DNA of 25,010 nt from an uncultured Parabacteroides sp. GTDB lineage: Bacteria; Bacteroidota; Bacteroidia; Bacteroidales; Tannerellaceae. Below are positions 8,306 to 15,501 of this stretch, piece by piece; the first letter of the stretch is position 1; each line of letters begins with the position of its first letter. The stretch covers positions 1 to 25,010 of the forward strand of contig NZ_CAJJWO010000077.1 in the NCBI RefSeq assembly GCF_905196875.1. The letters run 5' to 3'. The notes below the pieces were generated by a model that saw nothing but the letters and a program-made list of their open reading frames with translations, was not told where the DNA came from and did no database searches. The translations under genes and the position numbers were made by a program.

Positions 8306-9331
8306 CTATTTCAATGCTTTCTCATAATAAGCCTTCTCTTTCATATTCTCCCGCAAGACGATCACACTATCCTTTACTTCATATACTAAAGGAGAAGTGA
8401 GAGAAAATATCTGCAAAATACTTTCCAGACTCGTATTACCGGGGGTTCCGGTAAACCGGTATTTCTTCAGCGATTCCGATTCGAATATAATCCGGGTATT
8501 ATAATACCGTTCCAACGTATGGGCTATGCTCTCGAAGGTTTCACCATTGAAGGTCAATTCATTGTACTTCCAGTTGATGTAATCCACCGCATTATCCACA
8601 CTGCTTTTCTCCATGTGCCTTGTTTGTTTATTGAAAACGATTCTCTCGTTAGGATTTAAGACAAGACAATCCAAGTCGGTCGTTACTTCCACTTTTCCTG
8701 TCCGTAATACGGTCGAAGCATCTTTTTCTTCCTCATACGATTTCACATTAAAGCTGGTACCCAGGGCACGGACTGCCATTTCTTTCGTCTCCACAATAAA
8801 AGGACGATCCTTATCGGGTGCCACTTCAAAGTAGGCTTCTCCTTCCAAGGAAAGGACTCTTTCCTTTTGATTGAAGCGACTGCCATAAGATAGTTTGGAA
8901 TCTGAATTCACCCATACCTTGGAACCATCAGGCAATACCACATTCGCTTTCTGCCCTTTTTCCACCGAAACAATCATATCTTCCATGACCAGTTGATTCA
9001 TGGCATAATAATAGACAGACAGACCGGTCAACAACAATAATATGGCAACGGCAGCTACACGGGTAATCCATGAATAGAGGCTACGCTGTTTATTTTCTTT
9101 CACGGATAGCTCTTCTACTTTCTCACGGCCGATCTTCTCCTTTATCTGTCCCAGCAATTTTTGTTGCAAGCGGGCATCCATTGTAGAAGAAGCCATGTCC
9201 CACTCTTCTTCCGCCCAATCCTGAAACGAACCTTCGCTTTTCAGCCATTGGATAAGTGTCTGCACCTCTTCCGGAGTAGCCTGCTTCTGCAGGAACTTAT
9301 CGAATAATTGTATGTAATCTGTCTTTTCCAT
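8306..9331 (-). CDS. FecR-family anti-sigma factor
   Basis: This 341-residue protein has a cytoplasmic N-terminal part (1-87), one membrane helix (about 88-110), a FecR domain (about 120-220, with LPDGSKVWVNSDSKL and ALGTSFNVKSY), and a C-terminal DUF4974-like domain (about 255-330, with FNGETFESIAHTLERYYN). The family holds its sigma factor inactive at the inner membrane and releases it when a SusC-type transporter with an STN domain signals substrate binding. It lies 71 bp downstream of the ECF sigma gene and 178 bp upstream of susC. The pairing is inferred from gene order, which is the standard one. Confidence 0.95.
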   Translation of the reverse strand: MEKTDYIQLFDKFLQKQATPEEVQTLIQWLKSEGSFQDWAEEEWDMASSTMDARLQQKLLGQIKEKIGREKVEELSVKENKQRSLYSWITRVAAVAILLLLTGLSVYYYAMNQLVMEDMIVSVEKGQKANVVLPDGSKVWVNSDSKLSYGSRFNQKERVLSLEGEAYFEVAPDKDRPFIVETKEMAVRALGTSFNVKSYEEEKDASTVLRTGKVEVTTDLDCLVLNPNERIVFNKQTRHMEKSSVDNAVDYINWKYNELTFNGETFESIAHTLERYYNTRIIFESESLKKYRFTGTPGNTSLESILQIFSLTSPLVYEVKDSVIVLRENMKEKAYYEKALK

Positions 9332-9355
9332 TTTATTGTGTCTATTAGGTATACA

Positions 9356-9379
9356 GGTGACGGAATAAAATCCGTTACC
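9356..9379. other. Inverted repeat between sigma and fecR genes
   Basis: GGTGACGGA (9356-9364) and TCCGTTACC (9371-9379) can pair over 9 bp with one G·U wobble and a 6-base loop. It fills much of the 71-bp gap between sigma and fecR. No T-tract follows it on the minus strand, so it is not a classical terminator. It could adjust the sigma to anti-sigma ratio by pausing or mRNA processing; that is speculation. Confidence 0.45.
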
Positions 9380-9402
9380 CGCACTTCTGGTTTTAACTTT
9401 TA

Positions 9403-9981
9403 TTAGTCAATAAATAAAAAAAGGAGCAAGGGGATAGAGATATTATAATGACGATCTATCTTGGTACGGAGGAAAGCGATTGCTTTGGTCAACTGCGACT
9501 CGACGGTATTTTCAGATAGATTGAGCTTTGCTGCAATTTCTTTATTTGTCAACAACTTACGACGACTCAACACAAATATTTCTTTACGCGCAGGAGGCAG
9601 TTGCTCTATCAAAGATCCGATATATTCTTCCAATAAATGATAATCGACTTCTTTCTCTGTTGTATTCTCTATGGGTTCGGATGTTTTTATTTTTGCCTGA
9701 TAAAGTTGTTCGAGCATCCGGTGTTGATAAATGTTGACCAGTTGATTTTTGGCGATAGTGCAGATATAAGCACCGAACGACTTGTCGGCATCGACCTGGT
9801 CTCTGCCTTCCCATACCTTAATAAATACGGACTGAACGATCTCTTCGGCCAGATAAGTATCACCCTGGGATATACGCATTACAAAATTGTATAGCTTGCC
9901 ACTCCAACAATTATACAGGTATTCAAAAGATGTGATATCTCCCCTTTTAAGATTATAGATGTGATGTGATTCCTTATCCAT
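9403..9981 (-). CDS. ECF-type RNA polymerase sigma factor of the locus
   Basis: This 192-residue protein has sigma region 2 (about 20-90; DTYLAEEIVQSVFIKVWEGR is the typical -10 recognition helix) and region 4 (about 122-173; LPPARKEIFVLSRR followed by a helix-turn-helix with LTNKEIAAKLNLSENTVE). The C-terminus is a short hydrophobic tail (SIPLLLFLFID), often seen in Bacteroidetes ECF factors paired with FecR proteins. It should direct transcription of the susC operon once released by the FecR protein encoded just downstream. It is the first gene of the locus and has its own promoter box about 20 bp upstream of the start codon. Confidence 0.95.
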   Translation of the reverse strand: MDKESHHIYNLKRGDITSFEYLYNCWSGKLYNFVMRISQGDTYLAEEIVQSVFIKVWEGRDQVDADKSFGAYICTIAKNQLVNIYQHRMLEQLYQAKIKTSEPIENTTEKEVDYHLLEEYIGSLIEQLPPARKEIFVLSRRKLLTNKEIAAKLNLSENTVESQLTKAIAFLRTKIDRHYNISIPLLLFLFID

Positions 9982-10000
9982 AACGTATGTAGTTACTTTG

Positions 10001-10008
10001 CAAAGGTA
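10001..10008 (-). promoter_or_regulatory. -7 box (TACCTTTG) for the ECF sigma gene
   Basis: The minus strand reads TACCTTTG, an exact match to TAnnTTTG, and ends 20 bp before the sigma ATG. A TTTG lies about 22 bp upstream, 3 bp longer than the usual 19-bp spacer. The mRNA leader would be only about 12 nt. This suggests basal sigma expression from the housekeeping holoenzyme. Confidence 0.65.
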
Positions 10009-10030
10009 AAAGAATTATTAAATGAAAGCA

Positions 10031-10080
10031 CAAAAAATAAAAAAGGTTACATGCTATTTTCATAAAGCATGCAACCTTTT
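10031..10080 (-). terminator. Terminator of the first tricorn-type peptidase gene
   Basis: AAAAGGTTACATGC (10041-10054) pairs with GCATGCAACCTTTT (10067-10080) over 14 positions with a single mismatch. On the minus strand it is followed by a T-rich tract (TTTTTTATTTTTT). It lies 25 bp after the peptidase stop codon and separates that gene from the sigma gene. The plus strand also has a short TTTT end, so it could work weakly in both directions. Confidence 0.8.
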
Positions 10081-10104
10081 AAAGAAAAGCATATATACTT
10101 TTAT

Positions 10105-13100
10105 TTACTTACTGAAATCCCTCGGAGCCGGTATCGGAGCCAATGGCTTACGGTTCTGAAGATCCTTCATAACCTCTTCGATAGCCTTGTTCAGCTGCTG
10201 GTCTTCACCGTTCCATTCCTTAACCGGATCGTTATCGATCAGGATATCCGGGTCGACACCGTGGTTTTCGATGATCCACTGGCCGGTCTTCGGGTCATAA
10301 CTGGTGAAGAACGGCACACGGATATCGGTTCCGTCCATATAAGGCAGCGGGCCACTGATACCGACAATACCACCCCAGGTGCGGGTACCGATCAGTTTGC
10401 CTAAGCCCAGAGCACGGAAGCCCCACGGGAACAAGTCGCCGTCGGAAGCGGAATATTTGTTGATAAGGCAAACTTTCGGGCCTACCTGTACAGCGTCGGG
10501 AACTGTTCCGATATGATTGGAGCCACGGCGCATGGTCAGACGGTACGGTTCACGTGACAAGCGTTCGAGGATCATCGGGGAAACATTACCACCTCCATTG
10601 GCACGGTCGTCGATGATCAGACCTTCTTTATCCAACTGGGGATAGAAATAACGGGAGAACTCGTTCAGACCTTCCACACCCATATCCGGGATATAGATGT
10701 ATCCGACACGACCATTCGTTGCTTTGTCTACCTTCTTGATATTATCCTGTATCCAGTTATAATGGTACAAAGAATATTCTTCGGCAAGCGGGCTGATCAC
10801 GATCTTACGGGCTCCAGCTAGTTGTGGTTTACTGTTCAGCGAAAGCTCGGTGGGTACACCGGCTTTACCGACCAATAAAGAATACATATCTTTCACTCTG
10901 TTGGTCGGAATACCATCGATAGCGACAATAAACTCGCCTGCTTTTGCTTCGATACCCGGCTCTGTAAGCGGTGAACGCAGGTCTTTGCTCCACGAAGCTC
11001 CCGGAAGGATCTTTTCCAGACGGAAGAAACCGCTCTTGTCACGGGATATTTCAGCACCGAGTAAACCGGTCTGTATACGCTGGGGACGATCCAGTTCACC
11101 GGGGTTCACATAGGCATGGCCGCAATTCAATTCACCGATCATTTCACCGATCACATAGTTCAGATCCAAACGTGTCTTTACATACGGAAGCAGGACCGCA
11201 TATTTTTCTTTAATCGCTTTCCAGTCTACTCCATGCATATTCTCTACATAGAATCCATCCCGGTAGGCACGCCAGGCCTCATCGAAGATCTGGGCCCATT
11301 CTTTCGGATAATCGGTAGTGATCTTCATATTCGACAGGTTGACTGCTTCACTCAGATCCGCTTTCCCTGAAGGGATATCAGTTACATAAAGTTGTTCACC
11401 TTTGTAGAAAAGAGCCTTTTTACTACCGGGAGTAACAGACATGGAAGCACCGTCGGCAACAACATCTTCTTTCTGTTTATCCAGATCATAGACTTTCGTT
11501 CCTCCACGTCCCCAATAATACACTTTATTTCCATCGCTATAGAAATTACCATAACGTGAACCAGCCAACGGAAGCTGAATAATACGTTCGGAAATACCTT
11601 CCAGATCGATCTTGATAGCCGGTGTTTCAGAAGCTGTTTCTTTCTTTACCTCTTTCTTCGATTCTTCTTTCTTCGCATTATCTTCTTTGATTGCTACTTT
11701 TGCATCCTTTTCCAGGAAAGGAGAAGGAGTATCTTTAGATAACAGGGCCAGATAAACACCACCCATATTATTATAAACATGGTTCCATTCCAGTGAGCCA
11801 TAAGTAGGATTGAAATCGCGGGCGGAAGAGAATATCAGATATTTACCGTCGCTGCTGAAGACCGGAGATCCGGAGTCATACCACTTATCTGTTACCGGAT
11901 ATTCTTTCTTTCCGGCAATATCATAAACATAGATAATATTATGTTCGTTATTAGCCGGACGGGAATAAGTAAGCCACTTGCTATCCGGAGAGAATGTAAC
12001 ATCTCTTATTTCAGCCATCGGATCCTGCACGGCTACAGTTACCTGTTTTGTGGCTACATTCAGCAGGTTGATGCGGTTTTTACGATCGGTATAAACAATT
12101 GTCTTTGAATCCGGACTCCATTCGAAAGAGCGGATATAGGTATCGTTATTCTTAGTCAACTGCACAGGTTCGCTTCCTGTTGCCTCCTGCAAATACAGTT
12201 CCGTCTCACCGGTTCCGTCAGAGATATAAGCGATCAGCTTACCGTCGGGCGACCATTGTGCTTCACGGTCGTGCTGTCCCGGAGAGCGGGTGATATTCTT
12301 TGTTACTCCTTTATCGACAGGCAGATTGAAGACTTCGCCGCGGGATGTAACAACGATACGTTCGCCATCAGGGGAAATACTGGCTTCTGTAATATACCCG
12401 GAACCATCTTTTATCTCGCTACGGGCATATATATTATCGGAAGTCAGTTCGATATTTACCTTTTCCGGTTTTTTGGACGTGGCATCCATCTTATAGATAT
12501 AACCGCCGTTCTCAAATACAATCGTATTCCCGTTTGCACTGGGGAACTTAACATCGTATTCGGTAAAGTCGGTCACTTTACTCGTTTGCTTCGTTTTTGT
12601 GTTGTACACAAATATATTCATCGTACGGTCGCGGTCGGAAATATAGAATATTTCATCACCGATCCACATCGGGATAATATCCTGGGCTACATTATCCGTA
12701 ATGTTTTCCACCGATTTCTTTTCTGGGTCATAGATCCAGATATCGTCGGCCATCCCACCTTTATAATACTTCCAGGTACGGAATTCACGCATTACACGAT
12801 TATATGCCAGCTTTTTCCCATCCGGAGAATAGCTACAGAAGCCACCTTCAGGCAATGGGATTACATCAGACAACCCGCCCTCCTTATCTACTGTATAGAG
12901 TTTGCCAGAGAAACCGTCACTGATACGGTTGCGATAAACAATACGACTGCCATCGGGAGTCCAGGTCATTACGATGTTGTTCGGCCCCATACGGTCGCCC
13001 AGATCATCACGCTTGTTTGTTGCAGTATAAGTCACACGTAAGGGCTCACCTCCGGTAGAGGGCATAGTGAATACTTCCGTATTTCCGTCATACTGTCCGG

Positions 13101-13341
13101 TAAATGCGATTGTTTTACCATCCGGTGAGAAACGGGGGAACATTTCATAACCGACATGTGAAGTCAAGCGTTGGGCCTCCCCACCTGTTGCCGGAACTTT
13201 ATACAAATCTCCGGCATACGAAAATACAATCTCGTTACCGTTTGTAGCCGGGAAACGCAACAGGCGTGCGTCGTCCGCTGCCATCATCAGGGCAGGTACT
13301 CCGGCTAAAGCGAGCAAGGAAAGAATAAGTTTCTTGTTCAT
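10105..13341 (-). CDS. Tricorn-type S41 peptidase, exported (first copy)
   Basis: This 1078-residue protein has a signal peptide (about 1-21, ending MMAA) and beta-propeller repeats with recurring SPDGK and WSPD motifs (about 25-530). A Lys/Glu-rich linker (about 541-570) follows, then the core domains, a PDZ-like segment (about 760-835) and the S41 peptidase domain with GLIIDDRANGGG. By alignment to archaeal tricorn protease, the nucleophile is Ser966 (SASDGD), the His is 742 and the charge-relay Glu is 1025 (ENHGVDPD). The residue before the His is Gly (NCGH), where tricorn has Ser. It probably trims peptides in the periplasm. It has its own promoter box and terminator, so it is likely transcribed alone. 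The peptide substrates are unknown. Confidence 0.92.
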   Translation of the reverse strand: MNKKLILSLLALAGVPALMMAADDARLLRFPATNGNEIVFSYAGDLYKVPATGGEAQRLTSHVGYEMFPRFSPDGKTIAFTGQYDGNTEVFTMPSTGGEPLRVTYTATNKRDDLGDRMGPNNIVMTWTPDGSRIVYRNRISDGFSGKLYTVDKEGGLSDVIPLPEGGFCSYSPDGKKLAYNRVMREFRTWKYYKGGMADDIWIYDPEKKSVENITDNVAQDIIPMWIGDEIFYISDRDRTMNIFVYNTKTKQTSKVTDFTEYDVKFPSANGNTIVFENGGYIYKMDATSKKPEKVNIELTSDNIYARSEIKDGSGYITEASISPDGERIVVTSRGEVFNLPVDKGVTKNITRSPGQHDREAQWSPDGKLIAYISDGTGETELYLQEATGSEPVQLTKNNDTYIRSFEWSPDSKTIVYTDRKNRINLLNVATKQVTVAVQDPMAEIRDVTFSPDSKWLTYSRPANNEHNIIYVYDIAGKKEYPVTDKWYDSGSPVFSSDGKYLIFSSARDFNPTYGSLEWNHVYNNMGGVYLALLSKDTPSPFLEKDAKVAIKEDNAKKEESKKEVKKETASETPAIKIDLEGISERIIQLPLAGSRYGNFYSDGNKVYYWGRGGTKVYDLDKQKEDVVADGASMSVTPGSKKALFYKGEQLYVTDIPSGKADLSEAVNLSNMKITTDYPKEWAQIFDEAWRAYRDGFYVENMHGVDWKAIKEKYAVLLPYVKTRLDLNYVIGEMIGELNCGHAYVNPGELDRPQRIQTGLLGAEISRDKSGFFRLEKILPGASWSKDLRSPLTEPGIEAKAGEFIVAIDGIPTNRVKDMYSLLVGKAGVPTELSLNSKPQLAGARKIVISPLAEEYSLYHYNWIQDNIKKVDKATNGRVGYIYIPDMGVEGLNEFSRYFYPQLDKEGLIIDDRANGGGNVSPMILERLSREPYRLTMRRGSNHIGTVPDAVQVGPKVCLINKYSASDGDLFPWGFRALGLGKLIGTRTWGGIVGISGPLPYMDGTDIRVPFFTSYDPKTGQWIIENHGVDPDILIDNDPVKEWNGEDQQLNKAIEEVMKDLQNRKPLAPIPAPRDFSK

Positions 13342-13364
13342 GTTATATTAGTTTAGTCTATGGG

Positions 13365-13372
13365 CAAAGGTA
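13365..13372 (-). promoter_or_regulatory. -7 box (TACCTTTG) for the first tricorn-type peptidase
   Basis: TACCTTTG on the minus strand matches TAnnTTTG exactly and lies 23 bp before the ATG. The nearest upstream TTTG has a 14-bp spacer, shorter than the usual 19. It sits in the 69-bp gap after the aldo/keto reductase gene, which points to an independent transcript. Confidence 0.65.
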
Positions 13373-13410
13373 AAAAAAGAGAATGACAAAATGCATGGAT
13401 ATAAAATATA

Positions 13411-14595
13411 TCAAGTAAGGAACTCATCCGGTACTTGCAGAAGGGGAGCAATCGACGCGATCTTCTTTGAAACATCGAAGCCGGAAGGACAGTCCACCAG
13501 GCAAAAATCGCAATCCGTACACATATCCTGCTTCACTCCCAGATCAAGTAATGTCTCTTTCGATTGTTGGGCATGTTTATAACCGTAGGCATACATATAG
13601 GCACGCATAATATCAGGTATAGGTAATTGCTCAGGGCACTGTGCACGACATTTACCGCATTGTTGACAATATAAAGACTCCTTATCACATAATGCCAGCA
13701 AATAATTATTTTCATCCTGCGTCAGTTCCATATCATACGCAGCAGCCAGGCACTCGTCCAGGTGGTCATAATTGGTGAGACCGGGAATAACAGTCGTGAT
13801 ATTCTTATTCTGCCAGATCCATTTCAGACAAGCGCGGCCGTTGATCTTTTTCTTTCCATCTGCATCTTCCGTCCCCCCAGCCATCGTCTTCATGGCAATA
13901 AAGCCCATTCCGGCCTTCACACCCCGTTCGATCGCTTCGTCTGTTTCCTTTATATTCTTCATCTTGAAATTATAACTGATCAAGGCCACATCGTAAATAT
14001 CGGTTTCGATGGCAGCATCGATCAGTTCCGGTTTCTGATCGTGGGAAGAGAAACCGACAAAGCGGGTTTTACCTTCAGCCTTGATCTTTTGTAGGATAGC
14101 GAGAATACGTTTGTCCTGTATCTTTTCTGCTGTACTGACGGAATGGGTATAGAAGAGATCGACATGATCCATTTTAAGACGTTTCAAACTGATTTCGAGT
14201 TTACCGAGCAAATCCTGTTCGAAATCATCCCTCAACGGATAATCGAACATGACTTTGGTTGCAATAAAGCAGGAACTACGCGGCTTACCATTGAAAAAAT
14301 TACCGATCATTTCTTCATTCCGTCCGTTCTGGTACCGGTGAGCCGTATCGAAATGGATAATCCCGGAATTAAAAGCGGCACGCAATACATTATTACTATC
14401 AGGGCGATCGACTCCCATACTGAGGATAGGTAGTTCGACTCCTGTTTTACCTAAAGGACGCATAGGGATTTTTGCAACTTTATTTTCTTTCACTCCCGAA
14501 ACAGATGCCAAGGCATCCGGAGCTAATAATAAACCGGCTCCCGCTACTGTCGAGAGCTTCAGAAAGTTTCTTCGATCGACACTTTTATTTCCCAT
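13411..14595 (-). CDS. Aldo/keto reductase with Tat signal and two 4Fe-4S cluster motifs
   Basis: This 394-residue protein begins with a twin-arginine motif (DRRNFLKLS, residues 7-15) and a hydrophobic stretch, which suggests folded export or membrane anchoring. The aldo/keto reductase barrel (about 43-300) keeps the catalytic tetrad Asp83, Tyr88, Lys114 and His151. A C-terminal ferredoxin-like domain follows with two CxxCxxCxxxC sets: Cys310/313/316/320 and Cys359/362/365/369. Members probably pass electrons between NAD(P)H or an iron-sulfur partner and a carbonyl substrate; the substrate is not known. A -7 box lies upstream, and the peptidase gene downstream has its own promoter. Whether the Tat signal is used depends on tatABC elsewhere in the genome. 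Confidence 0.92.
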   Translation of the reverse strand: MGNKSVDRRNFLKLSTVAGAGLLLAPDALASVSGVKENKVAKIPMRPLGKTGVELPILSMGVDRPDSNNVLRAAFNSGIIHFDTAHRYQNGRNEEMIGNFFNGKPRSSCFIATKVMFDYPLRDDFEQDLLGKLEISLKRLKMDHVDLFYTHSVSTAEKIQDKRILAILQKIKAEGKTRFVGFSSHDQKPELIDAAIETDIYDVALISYNFKMKNIKETDEAIERGVKAGMGFIAMKTMAGGTEDADGKKKINGRACLKWIWQNKNITTVIPGLTNYDHLDECLAAAYDMELTQDENNYLLALCDKESLYCQQCGKCRAQCPEQLPIPDIMRAYMYAYGYKHAQQSKETLLDLGVKQDMCTDCDFCLVDCPSGFDVSKKIASIAPLLQVPDEFLT

Positions 14596-14635
14596 AACCT
14601 GAATCAGAATTAAGTAAACAGAGAATTAAACTGCT

Positions 14636-14643
14636 CAAATATA
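14636..14643 (-). promoter_or_regulatory. -7 box (TATATTTG) for the aldo/keto reductase
   Basis: TATATTTG on the minus strand fits TAnnTTTG exactly and lies 40 bp before the ATG. It begins directly after the T-tract of the aqpZ terminator, so the -33 region overlaps that terminator. Confidence 0.65.
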
Positions 14644-14645
14644 GC

Positions 14646-14675
14646 AAAAAAAATCCCGGAAGCCGTGCCCCGGGA
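14646..14675 (-). terminator. Rho-independent terminator of aqpZ
   Basis: On the minus strand TCCCGG and CCGGGA (14675-14670 and 14659-14654) form a GC-rich 6-bp stem with a 10-base loop, followed by eight T residues (14653-14646). It lies 28 bp after the aqpZ stop codon. Confidence 0.85.
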
Positions 14676-14703
14676 ATTAATTATATAATGTAGTAACAAA
14701 AGA

Positions 14704-15369
14704 TTACGTTTCTTCCGTATCAATTCCTTTCCATACTAAAGCAGCGATAGCCGCTCCAAGGAAAGGTGCAACGATGAATAACCATAATTGTGAGAGAGCT
14801 TCACCACCCTGGAACAAAGCCGGGCCGATACTACGAGCAGGATTTACCGATGTACCTGTAATAGGGATACAAACAATATGGATCAATACCAGCGCCAGAC
14901 CGATAGCGATACCGGCAAACTTAGTGTTTGCTCCTTTAGATGTGGAACCTAAAACAACTAACAGGAAGATAAATGTAAATACCGTTTCGGCAACAAAAGC
15001 CGGAATAAGATTCTGATACCCGTTAGCTCCGGTTAGTGTCGTGGCAGAACCGGAATCTTTTGCCAGTATATAAAGAATAGATGATCCGATAATCGCACCG
15101 ACCACCTGGAATACCATATACATACCTGCATCTTTTCCGGAAATCTTTTTGGAAATCAACATACCCAGTGTGATAGCAGGATTGATATGACATCCTGAAA
15201 TCTTACCGATCGTGTACACCATTGCAAGAACCGCCAATCCGAAGGCGAAAGCTACCCCCAACGTTCCAACCGCTGCAAAAGGTTGAGCGGTACCTGCAAA
15301 TACTGCGCTACCGCAACCCATCAGGACAAGTACCATCGTCCCGACCATTTCTGCTACATACTTTTTCAT
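14704..15369 (-). CDS. aqpZ: Aquaporin Z-type water channel
   Basis: I place the start at the ATG at 15369 (MKKYVAEMVG), giving 221 residues. An in-frame ATG at 15405 would begin almost at the predicted transcription start and adds a segment unlike the family. The protein has six membrane helices and both NPA loops (Asn-Pro-Ala at 63-65 and 176-178). The selectivity-filter residues match E. coli AqpZ: Phe43, His164, Thr173 and Arg179. That set favours water over glycerol. The length is close to the usual 230. It should speed water flux across the inner membrane during osmotic change. A promoter box lies upstream and a strong terminator downstream, so it stands alone. Confidence 0.95.
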   Translation of the reverse strand: MKKYVAEMVGTMVLVLMGCGSAVFAGTAQPFAAVGTLGVAFAFGLAVLAMVYTIGKISGCHINPAITLGMLISKKISGKDAGMYMVFQVVGAIIGSSILYILAKDSGSATTLTGANGYQNLIPAFVAETVFTFIFLLVVLGSTSKGANTKFAGIAIGLALVLIHIVCIPITGTSVNPARSIGPALFQGGEALSQLWLFIVAPFLGAAIAALVWKGIDTEET

Positions 15370-15417
15370 TTTGTAGATATTTATTAGTAATAAAATAAAG
15401 TTCATTTTATATCAATA

Positions 15418-15425
15418 CAAATATA
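15418..15425 (-). promoter_or_regulatory. -7 box (TATATTTG) for aqpZ
   Basis: TATATTTG on the minus strand fits TAnnTTTG exactly. It predicts a transcription start near 15411, only about 6 nt before the alternative ATG at 15405 and about 42 nt before the chosen ATG at 15369, which supports the shorter protein. Confidence 0.65.
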
Positions 15426-15472
15426 GGTAAAAAGTTATAAACATTTATTTTCCGACTTATTATTATTCCCCG

Positions 15473-15480
15473 TACCTTTA
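15473..15480 (+). promoter_or_regulatory. -7-like box (TACCTTTA) for the second tricorn-type peptidase
   Basis: TACCTTTA matches TAnnTTTG at all positions but the last, and ends 21 bp before the ATG at 15502. It is divergent from the aqpZ box 48 bp away, so the two promoters share a short control region. Confidence 0.5.
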
Positions 15481-15501
15481 TAGCCATAAAAAACCCAAAG
15501 C

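Noticed and set aside
12256..13041. Long plus-strand open frame (261 codons)
   Set aside because: It lies entirely opposite the propeller part of the first tricorn-type peptidase, has no family resemblance or start signal, and is a shadow of that gene's codon pattern.
15370..15405. Longer aqpZ start at the ATG at 15405
   Set aside because: The promoter box at 15418-15425 would leave only about 6 nt before it, and the added 12 residues precede a perfect AqpZ N-terminus (MKKYVAEMVGT).
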